In this document: positions 1 through 7,987 of the stretch, one piece after another
Numbering within the stretch: position 1 is the stretch's first letter
Layout: every line of letters starts with the position of its first letter
Source: Thalassococcus profundi
GTDB lineage: Bacteria; Pseudomonadota; Alphaproteobacteria; Rhodobacterales; Rhodobacteraceae
NCBI RefSeq assembly: GCF_003344785.1
Contig: NZ_QPMK01000005.1
Location: forward strand, 221,091 to 285,090
Direction: 5' to 3'
Length of the DNA stretch: 64,000 nucleotides
Made by a program: the position numbers and the translations under genes
Notes under the pieces: generated by a model
Seen by the model: the letters and a program-made list of their open reading frames with translations, nothing else
Told to the model about the DNA's origin: nothing
The model's database searches: none

Positions 1-1
1 C

Positions 2-445
2 GACCCGGTCTGCGAAACCCTGCCGGAACTGCGGCGGGGCGCCATCCGCCTCAGCCGGTTCCTGGCGCCGCAGGCCAACGCCCTGCACGCGCTGCTCGAC
101 CACCGCCTGCCGGTGCTCGACGACGAGGCGCGCGAGGATATCGGCGAGATCGCCAACCGCGCACAGCGCGCCGTGGAAGAGCTCAACGCCGTGCGCGAAC
201 GGTTGGCGGCGCTCAGCGATCACCTCGACATGCGCCAGAACGCGCGGCTGTCGCGCAACTCCTACGCGCTCTCGGTGGTGGCGGCGGTGTTTCTGCCGAT
301 GGGCTTCCTCACCGGCCTCTTCGGCGTCAACGTCGCGGGCATGCCGGGCACCGAGAACCCGATGGCCTTTGTCTGGCTGACGCTTGCGAGCCTTGGCATG
401 GGCGGCGCGGTCTGGTTGGTGCTGCGGCTGCTCAAGCTCTACTGA
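2..445 (+). CDS. CorA/ZntB-family cation transporter, 3' part
   Basis: C-terminal part of a CorA-type divalent-cation transporter, closest to the ZntB (zinc) branch; the frame enters from outside the window, so 147 codons are visible and most of the cytoplasmic N-terminal domain is missing. Visible are a long charged helix (fragment residues 1-85), a first membrane segment, the GxN selectivity motif as G-V-N at fragment residues 108-110 followed by an A-G-M-P-G loop, and a second membrane segment running to the end. Classical CorA has GMN, so GVN with the GMPG loop favours ZntB. The transported ion is inferred from the family only. The next gene starts about 100 bp downstream. Confidence 0.85.
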   Translation, partial: DPVCETLPELRRGAIRLSRFLAPQANALHALLDHRLPVLDDEAREDIGEIANRAQRAVEELNAVRERLAALSDHLDMRQNARLSRNSYALSVVAAVFLPMGFLTGLFGVNVAGMPGTENPMAFVWLTLASLGMGGAVWLVLRLLKLY

Positions 446-543
446 CCCGCGGAACCGCCCGGGCGGCCCGGGGTTTTCCCCTGCACAAAGGCGCGATCTG
501 TGCCATGGTGGCGCAAACGTCTACTGCAGAGGAGGATTTGCAC

Positions 544-1398
544 ATGGGTCTCATGGGAACATTGGCCAAGGTCGCCATCGGGTATGCCGCGGCGCGCGGC
601 GTCGACAGGTTCTCGGGCGGTCAGGGGGCCGGCAAGCTTCTGGGTGGCGGCGCACAGGTCAAGGGCAAGAACCCCGCCTCGCACACCCAGGCGCAGATCG
701 CAGACCAGATGTCAGACGGCAGTCTGCCGCAGGGCAGCAATCCGATGGACGCGATGATGGCCAAGATGAAAGAGCACGGCATCGACCTGTCGCGCTTCAC
801 CGGCGGCACAGGCGGCGCGGCAGGCGCCAACCCTCTGGCCGGCATGATGCAGCAGATGATGGGCGGCGGCGCCGGTGCGACCTCGACAGGCGGTGACCGC
901 GGCGGGCTCCTGTCCTCGGCAGGGTCTGGCGGCGGCGCCATGGGCGGCCTGATGGGCGCGCTCGGCGGGGCCGCGGCGATGCAGGGCAAGGGCATGGGTG
1001 CCCTTCTCGACCAGTTCAACACCAAGGACACCGCGCCCGAAGCGGAAAAGACTGCCGGGCTGATGCTGCGGGCGATGATCCAGGCGGCCAAGGCCGACGG
1101 CGGCATCGACGAATCCGAAAAGGCCAAGATCCTCGCCACCGTGGGCGACGACGCCAGCGCCGAGGACATGGCCTTTGTCCAGGCCGAGTTGAAAAAGCCG
1201 GTCGATGCCAAGGCGCTTGCCGCCGAAACGCCCGAGGCGCTGCGGGCGCAGGTCTATTCCGCCTCTCTCATGACGATCCGCGTCGACACCCAGGAAGAGG
1301 CGGAATACTTGAACGAACTGGCCAGCGCCATGGGCCTTGAGGAGCCGATGGTGAACATGATCCACATGCAGATGGGGCTGAAGCCGCTATACAAGTAA
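544..1398 (+). CDS. DUF533 / TerB-like protein (YebE family)
   Basis: 284-residue protein of the DUF533 (YebE-like) family, whose C-terminal half is an all-helical TerB-like domain; the biochemical role is unknown. The ATG at 544 was chosen because a GAGGAGG ribosome site lies about 8 bases before it; an upstream in-frame start at 505 has no such site. Residues 1-20 form a hydrophobic helix (AKVAIGYAAARG), residues 60-150 are rich in Gly, Met and Ala and look flexible, and residues 165-284 carry the TerB-like helices with the A-K-A-D-G-x-I-D-x-x-E signature. It stands between a transporter and an exporter gene without tight coupling to either. Confidence 0.85.
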   Translation: MGLMGTLAKVAIGYAAARGVDRFSGGQGAGKLLGGGAQVKGKNPASHTQAQIADQMSDGSLPQGSNPMDAMMAKMKEHGIDLSRFTGGTGGAAGANPLAGMMQQMMGGGAGATSTGGDRGGLLSSAGSGGGAMGGLMGALGGAAAMQGKGMGALLDQFNTKDTAPEAEKTAGLMLRAMIQAAKADGGIDESEKAKILATVGDDASAEDMAFVQAELKKPVDAKALAAETPEALRAQVYSASLMTIRVDTQEEAEYLNELASAMGLEEPMVNMIHMQMGLKPLYK

Positions 1399-1432
1399 CC
1401 CCCGGCCTCCGCCCTTTCCATCAAGGACCGTC

Positions 1433-2326
1433 ATGGCCCGCACCTCCCTCTACGGCGTGCTGCTCGCGACATTCGCCGCGCTGTTGCTGTCGCCCGACGC
1501 GCTGTTCCTGCGGCTGTCGGACATGGACGGCATGCAGATGCTGGGCTGGCGCGGGCTGTGCATGGGAACGCTGTTCCTGAGCGCCTGGGCTCTGACCAGC
1601 CGCACGCGCCGGGCCGACATGGCGACACTGGCCGCTCCGGCGGGGATCACGGTGATCCTGGCGCAGTTCTGCAACGCCTCGCTGTTTCCCAACGCCATCG
1701 CCCTGGCGCCGGTGGCGGTGGTGCTCATCGCCATCGCCACAGTGCCGGTGATCGCGGCACTGCTGTCATTGGTGATCTACGGCGAACGCACGCCGCGGGC
1801 CACCTGGATCACGACGCTGCTGGTGCTGGCGGGCATTGCCCTCGCGGTCAGCGGCGAAGGCGCCGCCCCGCTAGCCCCGCGTGCGGCCCTTGGGGCGCTC
1901 TTCGGGCTGGGGGTGGCATTCACGCTGGCGCTGAACTTCGTGACCCTGCGCCATGCGCCGCAGGTCCCGATCCTGCTGGCGGTGGGCCTGGGCGGGCTGA
2001 TGGCTGGCACCCTAGGATTGTCGTTGACCGGGGTGGACCGCATGACCGACGGATCGGTGCCGGCGATCCTTGTCACAGCGCTGCTGATCATCCCGGTGTC
2101 GTTCTTCCTGCTCTCGGTCGCGTCACGCCACACGACGGCGGCGAACGTCAGCCTGCTGATGCTGCTGGAAACCGTGCTCGGGCCTATCTGGGTCTGGCTC
2201 GGCACCGGAGAGGCGCCGACGCCGCGCATGTTGCTGGGCGGCGCCATCGTGGTCACGACGCTGACGGTCTACCTGATCGTCTCTGATCGGCAGGCCCGGC
2301 GCCGGCGCAGAGCCGCGCTGGCCTGA
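1433..2326 (+). CDS. DMT-superfamily transporter (EamA)
   Basis: 297-residue inner-membrane protein with ten hydrophobic segments in two repeated halves, the pattern of EamA-type drug/metabolite exporters. Typical features visible are the early W-R-G motif after helix 2, repeated small-residue helices, and a cytoplasmic C-terminus rich in Arg (R-R-R-R-R). An AAGGA ribosome site precedes the ATG. It starts 34 bp after the DUF533 gene, so read-through is possible. The exported substrate cannot be predicted from sequence. Confidence 0.88.
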   Translation: MARTSLYGVLLATFAALLLSPDALFLRLSDMDGMQMLGWRGLCMGTLFLSAWALTSRTRRADMATLAAPAGITVILAQFCNASLFPNAIALAPVAVVLIAIATVPVIAALLSLVIYGERTPRATWITTLLVLAGIALAVSGEGAAPLAPRAALGALFGLGVAFTLALNFVTLRHAPQVPILLAVGLGGLMAGTLGLSLTGVDRMTDGSVPAILVTALLIIPVSFFLLSVASRHTTAANVSLLMLLETVLGPIWVWLGTGEAPTPRMLLGGAIVVTTLTVYLIVSDRQARRRRRAALA

Positions 2327-2362
2327 GGGGGAGCCGCGCCGCCGGGGCGGCGCGTGCAAATC

Positions 2363-3631
2363 TTAAGCGGCCTTGGCGCGATTGGGCCGACGGCGACGCC
2401 GGTTACTGCTTTTGCCGCTGCCTGGCTTCTGGCCACCGCCGCCACCGGGTCCACGCCCGCCGCCGCGTTTGCCGCCACCGCCCTGACCCGGCGCCTCGAC
2501 ACCCTCCCACGGGCGGCCCGAGGCCACCGGGATCGTCATCTTGAGCACCTTCTGGATGGCGCGCAGTTCACCCGCCTCGTCCGGCGCACAGAACGCCACG
2601 GCAGCGCCGTCGCGCCCGGCCCGCGCGGTGCGGCCGATCCGGTGCACGTAGTTTTCCGGCACGTTGGGCAGGTCGTAGTTGTAGACATGCCGTACCGCCG
2701 GAATATCCAGCCCCCGCGCCGCCACGTCGGTGGCGACCAGCACCCGCACGGTGCCGTCACGGAACGCCTGAAGGGCGCGGTCACGCTGGCCCTGGCTCTT
2801 GTTGCCGTGGATCGACGCCGCGGCGAACCCGGCCTTTTCCAGCTGTTTCATCAGCTTTTCCGACCCGTGCTTGGTGCGGCCGAAGACCAGCGCCAGCTCG
2901 TCCCGGTGGGTGTCCAAAAGCTCGATCAGCAGCGCCTGCTTTTCCGACTTGGCGATGAAATGCACCGATTGTTCGATCTTGTCGGCGGCCTTGCCCGGAG
3001 GGCTGACCTGCACCTTTTGCGGATTGTCGAGGTATTCTCCGGACAGCTCTTCCATCAGTTTCGGCATCGTGGCCGAGAACAGCATGGTCTGGCGCTTCGC
3101 GGGCAGATGCCTGGAGATCTGGCGCAGCGCATGGATGAACCCCATGTCGAGCATCTGGTCGGCCTCATCCAACACCAGGAAACGGGTCTGGTCGAGCCGG
3201 ACGGCGCGGCGGTCCAGCAGGTCGATCAGCCGCCCGGGCGTGGCGACCAGCAGATCGACGCCGCGCTCCAGCCGCTTGGACTGGGCGTTGAGTGATTGCC
3301 CGCCCACCACGACGGCCACCTTGAGCGGGGAGCCTTGCGTCAGGTCGCGCAGGGTGTCGGCGATCTGGCCGGCCAGTTCGCGCGTCGGCGCCAGGACAAG
3401 GCCCTGCACACCCTTGGGTTCGGGCCGGCCCATGGCGCCGATATGCGCCACCAGCGGCAGGCCGAAGGCGGCGGTCTTGCCGGTGCCGGTCTGCGCAAGA
3501 CCCATGACGTCGCGTCCGTCCATGGCAAAGGGGATCGCCCCCTTCTGGATCGGCGTCGGTTCGGTCAGGCCCATATCGGCCAGGCGCGCCACGAGCTTCT
3601 CGGGCAGGCCCATCTGTGTAAAATCGTTCAA
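2363..3631 (-). CDS. rhlE: DEAD-box RNA helicase, RhlE-like
   Basis: ATP-dependent RNA helicase of 422 residues, probably acting in ribosome assembly or mRNA turnover. All core motifs are visible: Q motif (E-P-T-P-I-Q, about residue 24), Walker A AQTGTGKT (46-53), DEAD box, SAT, and HRIGRTARAG near residue 330. The tail after residue 370 is a Gly/Arg/Lys-rich disordered extension, usual for RhlE-type proteins and likely to bind RNA. A TTG start at 3631 was chosen because AAGGA lies 6 bases upstream and the protein then begins M-N-D-F-T; in-frame extension to 3754 would add a low-complexity segment unlike the family. It converges with the DMT gene, leaving only 36 bp between stops. Confidence 0.92.
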   Translation of the reverse strand: MNDFTQMGLPEKLVARLADMGLTEPTPIQKGAIPFAMDGRDVMGLAQTGTGKTAAFGLPLVAHIGAMGRPEPKGVQGLVLAPTRELAGQIADTLRDLTQGSPLKVAVVVGGQSLNAQSKRLERGVDLLVATPGRLIDLLDRRAVRLDQTRFLVLDEADQMLDMGFIHALRQISRHLPAKRQTMLFSATMPKLMEELSGEYLDNPQKVQVSPPGKAADKIEQSVHFIAKSEKQALLIELLDTHRDELALVFGRTKHGSEKLMKQLEKAGFAAASIHGNKSQGQRDRALQAFRDGTVRVLVATDVAARGLDIPAVRHVYNYDLPNVPENYVHRIGRTARAGRDGAAVAFCAPDEAGELRAIQKVLKMTIPVASGRPWEGVEAPGQGGGGKRGGGRGPGGGGGQKPGSGKSSNRRRRRPNRAKAA

Positions 3632-3962
3632 AGTCAGTCCTTTCAGGGTGCGCGGCTCGCGCGCCCTATTTGGCCCCTGCGGGCCACATCGGTGGCGGGG
3701 CCGCATGTCAGCACCGGACCCCATGCCCGAATGCCGCCGCACCCCATGCCCCACGCGTGAATTTGGAAGCGTCCCGAGGTCTTTATAGACACGCGGCGCA
3801 TCTGGCGCCGGTCACCTGCTCACGCGGCAGAAGACAATCGGTGAGTGGCAAATGCGCCCTCGGGGCGATAAAGTCAAGCGCTGCGTCGCAGCGGCGGGCA
3901 ATCGGGCCTTGGCCTTGCCCGCCCGGATTGGCTAAAGAGGCAGCACCAGACCGCGAGGCGCC

Positions 3963-4373
3963 ATGTCCGATACGATCATCTCTCGCTGCGAAGCCAAGGG
4001 GCTGCGCATGACCGACCAGCGCCGCACCATCGCGCAGGTGCTCGAGGACGCGATGGACCATCCGGACGTGGAAGAGCTTTACGCCCGTGCCGCCGAACGC
4101 GACCCGCGCATCTCGATCGCCACGGTCTACCGGACGGTGAAGCTGTTCGAAGAGGCGGGGATTCTCGAGAGGGTGGAATTCGGCGACGGGCGCGCGCGCT
4201 ACGAGGATGCGGAGCGGGACCACCACGACCACCTGATCGACATGCACTCGGGCGAGGTGATCGAATTCGTCGATCCCGAGATCGAGGCGCTGCAGGAAAA
4301 GATCGCGCAGAAGCTGGGGTATCGGCTCAAGGGCCACAAGCTGGAGCTTTACGGCGTGCCGATCAAGAAGTGA
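3963..4373 (+). CDS. fur: Fur-family metalloregulator (Fur/Mur type)
   Basis: 136-residue winged-helix metalloregulator. The DNA-binding half has the A-T-V-Y-R-T recognition helix (about residues 55-60), and the dimer half begins with the H-H-D-H metal ligands. The CxxC zinc-site motifs of E. coli Fur are absent: the segment after HHDH reads L-I-D-M-H-S-G instead of L-I-C-x-x-C-G. This matches the alphaproteobacterial Fur/Mur group, which often senses manganese as well as iron; the metal here is inferred. It is monocistronic, with about 200 bp of its own upstream sequence. Confidence 0.88.
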   Translation: MSDTIISRCEAKGLRMTDQRRTIAQVLEDAMDHPDVEELYARAAERDPRISIATVYRTVKLFEEAGILERVEFGDGRARYEDAERDHHDHLIDMHSGEVIEFVDPEIEALQEKIAQKLGYRLKGHKLELYGVPIKK

Positions 4374-4503
4374 GGGCAAACGCGCCGTGCACGCCGCGCT
4401 AGCGTCGGGCCGCGGTGCGGCGATGCCGCTCGGCGCATTATGCCCGCCTGGTCCGCACGACCTGGCCACGTCGCACCCAGTCCCGTCAAATCGCCGTGCC
4501 GGG

Positions 4504-4556
4504 GGGCGGCCCGGCGATGGCGCGGCGGCGGCCCAAGGCCGCCTTGGTTCCGCGCC
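4504..4556 (+). repeat. Dispersed GC-rich repeat B, copy 1
   Basis: 53-bp element that begins GGGCGG, contains C-G-G-C-G-A-T-G-G-C and a small GGCGG/CCGCC hairpin, and ends CCTTGGTTCCGCGCC. It matches copies at 19552-19601 and 50315-50359 (reverse orientation) over most of its length. It fills the 212-bp gap between fur and ccmE, which converge here, and nothing else recognisable was found in that gap. Confidence 0.6.
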
Positions 4557-4585
4557 TGCAAGTCCGGCAAGGGCAGCGTGCGCAG

Positions 4586-5035
4586 CTAGCTCCCCGGTTC
4601 CTGGTAGACGCCCTGCTCCTTCAGCGCGTCCACGACTTCCTTGGGCATGTAGGTCTCGTCGTGTTTGGCAAGGATTTCCGTGGCTTCGAAGGTTCCGTTC
4701 ACAAAGCTGCCGGTGCCCACCATGCCCTGGTTCTCTTCGAAGAGATCGGGCAGGACGCCGCTGTAGACCACCGGCACCGACGCGCCGCCATCGGTCACGC
4801 GAAAGCGGATCTGCATGCCCTGGCCCCGCTCCAGCGAGCCTTCCTCGACCAGCCCGCCGATGCGGAAGACCTCGTTGGGCGCGGGCGGTGCATCGGTCAC
4901 CTGGCTGGGCGAGCGGAAGAAGTTGATGCCGTCACGCATCGCATAGCCGATCAGGCCGGTCGAGATGACCAGTGCCACCGCCGCCAACGCCACGATCTGG
5001 ATACGCCGCTTTTTCTTGAGCGATTTCAACGCCAT
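4586..5035 (-). CDS. ccmE: Cytochrome c maturation heme chaperone CcmE
   Basis: 149-residue periplasmic heme chaperone that covalently holds heme and passes it to the CcmF/CcmH ligase during c-type cytochrome assembly. An N-terminal Lys/Arg-rich stretch and one membrane anchor (about residues 10-30) precede a beta-barrel (OB-fold) domain. The heme-binding site is visible as A-K-H-D-E-T-Y-M-P: the His forms the covalent bond and the Tyr is the axial ligand. The ATG at 5035 follows a GAGGAGG ribosome site. The other ccm genes are not in this window; ccmE lies 58 bp downstream of argC on the same strand. Confidence 0.95.
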   Translation of the reverse strand: MALKSLKKKRRIQIVALAAVALVISTGLIGYAMRDGINFFRSPSQVTDAPPAPNEVFRIGGLVEEGSLERGQGMQIRFRVTDGGASVPVVYSGVLPDLFEENQGMVGTGSFVNGTFEATEILAKHDETYMPKEVVDALKEQGVYQEPGS

Positions 5036-5093
5036 CAAGACCCCTCCTCATTCGGCGCTGCAAAGAACGCCGTCGCCTGGACGCAGCATAGCC

Positions 5094-6122
5094 TCACGGG
5101 AAGCACGGCACCAGCATAAGCCCGGCGGTTTCGTCCTCACCCAACATCAAATTCGCGTTTTGCAATGCCTGCCCAGAGCTGCCCTTGGTCAGGTTGTCGA
5201 GCGCGGCCACGACGATGGCGCGCCCCTCGATCCGGTCCCCGGTCACGCCGATATGGCAGAAGTTCGAACCGCGCACATGGTGGGTCGACGGCGTCTCTCC
5301 GAACGGCAGGACCTCGATGAAGGGCTCGTCGGCATAGGATTTTTGCAAAGCGTTCAGAACGGCTTGCGGGTCGCCCTTGACGTAAGTCGTGGCCAGGATG
5401 CCCCGGTTCGCCGGGATCAGATGCGGGGTGAATTGCACCCGCACGGGACGGCCAGCCAGGGCCGAGAATTCCTGGTCGAATTCCCCCAGGTGCCGGTGCG
5501 TGCCGCCGACGGCATAGGCGTTGGCCCCTTCGGACAACTCCGCATGCAGCAGGTTTTCCTTGAGGCTCCGCCCCGCGCCCGACACCGCGCATTTCAGATC
5601 GAGGATAATGTCGTCAAGGTCGATCACCCCGCCCGTGATGAGCGGCCGCAGAACGTACTGACCGGTGGCCGCGTTGCAGCCCGTGCCCGCCACCAGCCGC
5701 GCCGCGGCGATCTCGGCCCGGTAGAATTCGGTCAGGCCATAGACCGCTTCCTTCTGCATCTCCACGGCGCCATGCGGATTGCCGTACCACTTGGTGTACG
5801 CCTCGGGATCGCGCAGCCGGAAATCCGCCGACAGGTCCACGATCTTGAGATCCTTGGGCAGCTCGCGGATCACCTCCTGGCTGGTCTTGTGCGGCAGGGC
5901 GCAGAAACACAGGTCGATCTGGGAAAAGTCGATCTGCTCCCAGGTGACAAGCTCCGGCAGGTCGAGGTGGCGCAGATGCGGAAACACCTGCGCCATGCTC
6001 TGACCGGCCTTGGAATTGGCGGCAAGTGCGGCGATCCGCATGGTGGGATGGGTGGCGATCAGCCGGATCAGCTCGGCCCCGGTATAGCCCGAGGCGCCGA
6101 TGATGGCGATGTTATGGGTCAT
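5094..6122 (-). CDS. argC: N-acetyl-gamma-glutamyl-phosphate reductase
   Basis: 342-residue NADPH-dependent enzyme for the third step of arginine synthesis, reducing N-acetylglutamyl phosphate to the semialdehyde. The N-terminus shows the dinucleotide-binding G-A-S-G-Y-T-G loop (residues 8-14). The catalytic cysteine is in A-G-T-G-C-N-A-A-T near residue 150, and the conserved H-R-H-L-G-E segment follows near residue 205. Length and motifs fit the type 1 ArgC family. It follows murI by 63 bp and precedes ccmE on the same strand, so the four minus-strand genes from the acyltransferase to ccmE may share transcripts although their pathways differ. Confidence 0.95.
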   Translation of the reverse strand: MTHNIAIIGASGYTGAELIRLIATHPTMRIAALAANSKAGQSMAQVFPHLRHLDLPELVTWEQIDFSQIDLCFCALPHKTSQEVIRELPKDLKIVDLSADFRLRDPEAYTKWYGNPHGAVEMQKEAVYGLTEFYRAEIAAARLVAGTGCNAATGQYVLRPLITGGVIDLDDIILDLKCAVSGAGRSLKENLLHAELSEGANAYAVGGTHRHLGEFDQEFSALAGRPVRVQFTPHLIPANRGILATTYVKGDPQAVLNALQKSYADEPFIEVLPFGETPSTHHVRGSNFCHIGVTGDRIEGRAIVVAALDNLTKGSSGQALQNANLMLGEDETAGLMLVPCFP

Positions 6123-6185
6123 GTGCAGGCTCCCTGCGCAATTGGTCTGGAATAGCAGTCTAGAGGGATCGCGGATGGAGGACCA

Positions 6186-6998
6186 TCACGCTTTGTCGAA
6201 GGCGATCCGTCGTCGCAGGAACTGCGTGGCCCGGTCCGACACCCGCTTGGGATCGCCGGTGGTGAGGAACAGCGAGTCCTTCCCCGGCCCGAGCATGTCG
6301 GGATGCCGGCCCAGGTAATCGGCGAGGCTTTCAGCCACGAGGTTGGCCTGCGAATAGACCGACACATTCGGCCCCAGCGCGTCCTGGAAAACCTCCTGCA
6401 TCAGCGGGTAATGGGTGCAGCCCAGGATCGCGGCGTCGGGTTCGGGCATCTTGCGCTTGAGCGCGTCCACGTGGGACCGCACCAGCGCCTCGGCGAGGAT
6501 CATGTCGCCCTCTTCGATGGCATCGACGACGCCGCCGCAGGCTTGCGCTTCGACATCGACACCGATGGCGCGGAAGGCCAGTTCGCGCTGGAAGGCACGG
6601 CTGCGCACAGTGGCGGGCGTGGCAAACAGCGCCACGGTCTTGACCGCCACTTCGCGCGGCGGGGAGTTGTCGCCCCACTGCCGTTCGGTCAGCGCCTCGA
6701 TCAACGGCACGAAGACCCCCAGCACCCGCTTGTCGCGCGGCACCCAGCTTTCCTGCATCCGCCGCAGCGCCGCGGCGCTTGCCGTGTTGCAGGCGAGAAT
6801 CACCAAGTCGCAGCCCGCGTCCCAGAGCCGTTCGACGGAGGCGCAGGTCAGCGTGTAGACGTCATCGGCATCGCGCACGCCGTAAGGTGCGTTGGCGCTG
6901 TCGCCGAGGTAGACGAAGGGTACCTCGGGCAGCCGCGCCGCGACCTTGTCGAGCACGGTCAACCCACCCAGTCCCGAATCGAACACACCCACGGCCAT
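6186..6998 (-). CDS. murI: Glutamate racemase
   Basis: 270-residue cofactor-independent racemase that supplies D-glutamate for peptidoglycan. Both catalytic cysteines are present in their usual contexts: I-L-A-C-N-T-A-S near residue 70 and I-L-G-C-T-H-Y-P near residue 190. The N-terminus [10 protein letters not shown] is the family signature. It sits 27 bp after the acyltransferase gene on the same strand, suggesting co-transcription of two envelope-related genes. Confidence 0.95.
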   Translation of the reverse strand: MAVGVFDSGLGGLTVLDKVAARLPEVPFVYLGDSANAPYGVRDADDVYTLTCASVERLWDAGCDLVILACNTASAAALRRMQESWVPRDKRVLGVFVPLIEALTERQWGDNSPPREVAVKTVALFATPATVRSRAFQRELAFRAIGVDVEAQACGGVVDAIEEGDMILAEALVRSHVDALKRKMPEPDAAILGCTHYPLMQEVFQDALGPNVSVYSQANLVAESLADYLGRHPDMLGPGKDSLFLTTGDPKRVSDRATQFLRRRIAFDKA

Positions 6999-7025
6999 GA
7001 CGGACTTTCCTCAGGTCAGAACGGC

Positions 7026-7910
7026 TTACGCCTTCATCTTCCAGTGTTCCTCGAATTCGAAACCGTAATCGAAGGACGCCAGAGGATTCGGACTAAGCTC
7101 ATACGTCGCTTTGCGGAGGAAATCCATCATTGCGCGGCAGTCCTGTGCGCGGGCCTGCAATTCGGCCTGCGGGATCGGCTGACCGATGACCACGCGCACC
7201 GGCGTGTCGACCCGTTTGCGGAACTCCTGGATCAGCAGACCCATGCGCAGCGTCGTGTGCAGGTGGCTTGCCAGTTGAAAGAGCCGGCTGGTGTGGCCGT
7301 CGAAATAGACCGGCACCACGGTGGCGCCGCTTTTTGCGACCATCCGCGCGGTGAAGCTGCGCCAGCCCGGATCCATCGGCTTGGCGAAGGGCGTCACGGC
7401 GGTGGACACCGTGCCGCCGGGAAAAACGCCCACCGCCCCGCCCTGCGCGAGGTAGGCCAGCGCCGTCTTGCGCGTCTCGACGTTCTGCGCCACCGCCTCG
7501 CGCGTGCCGTCGAAGGACACCGGCAGGATCACCCGCTCGAGGTCCGCCGCCTTGCGGAAGATCCGGTGCGCGAGGATGCGGAAATCGCCCCGCACCACCG
7601 ACAGGATATGCCCCAGCATCAGCCCGTCGAGGATGCCGTAGGGATGGTTGGCGATGACGATGAGCGGCCCGTCGCGCGGGATGCTGTCGAGGCTGCCGCC
7701 CACGACGTCGAGCTTCAGCCCGTAACGCTCGACCATCACCTGCCAAAAGTCCCGGCCCGCGGCGACCTCGGCCTCGTAGCCACGGGCGCGCTTGATCAGG
7801 CTCAGCCGACCGGTCGCGTTCTCCATCAGCCGGATCATCGCGCGCCCGCCGCGGGTGCTGGCGGAATAGGAATAGCTGATGTCACGCGCGATCTGGCGCC
7901 GGTTGTCCAT
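7026..7910 (-). CDS. Lysophospholipid acyltransferase-family protein
   Basis: 294-residue acyltransferase of the PlsC-like superfamily, expected at the inner membrane, acylating a phospholipid or aminolipid. The active-site motif reads N-H-P-Y-G-I-L-D-G (about residue 88), so His and Asp are five residues apart rather than the classical four. That spacing is seen in the hemolysin-like/COG3176-related acyltransferase group. A second motif, F-P-G-G-T-V-S (about residue 165), is the usual phosphate-binding block III. Substrate is not determined; an ornithine- or related aminolipid acyltransferase is possible. It leads the murI-argC-ccmE run. Confidence 0.82.
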   Translation of the reverse strand: MDNRRQIARDISYSYSASTRGGRAMIRLMENATGRLSLIKRARGYEAEVAAGRDFWQVMVERYGLKLDVVGGSLDSIPRDGPLIVIANHPYGILDGLMLGHILSVVRGDFRILAHRIFRKAADLERVILPVSFDGTREAVAQNVETRKTALAYLAQGGAVGVFPGGTVSTAVTPFAKPMDPGWRSFTARMVAKSGATVVPVYFDGHTSRLFQLASHLHTTLRMGLLIQEFRKRVDTPVRVVIGQPIPQAELQARAQDCRAMMDFLRKATYELSPNPLASFDYGFEFEEHWKMKA

Positions 7911-7987
7911 TCAAGTGCCCCGTGGCTGGTCCCGACCCTGTCTTGGCGCAGATGTGTAACAGCCGCGTAAACGTTTCATGTCACGGC

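Noticed and set aside
544..600. A GGAAC at the start of the DUF533 gene as an EcfG site
   Set aside because: It lies inside the coding region and no CGTT occurs at the required distance.
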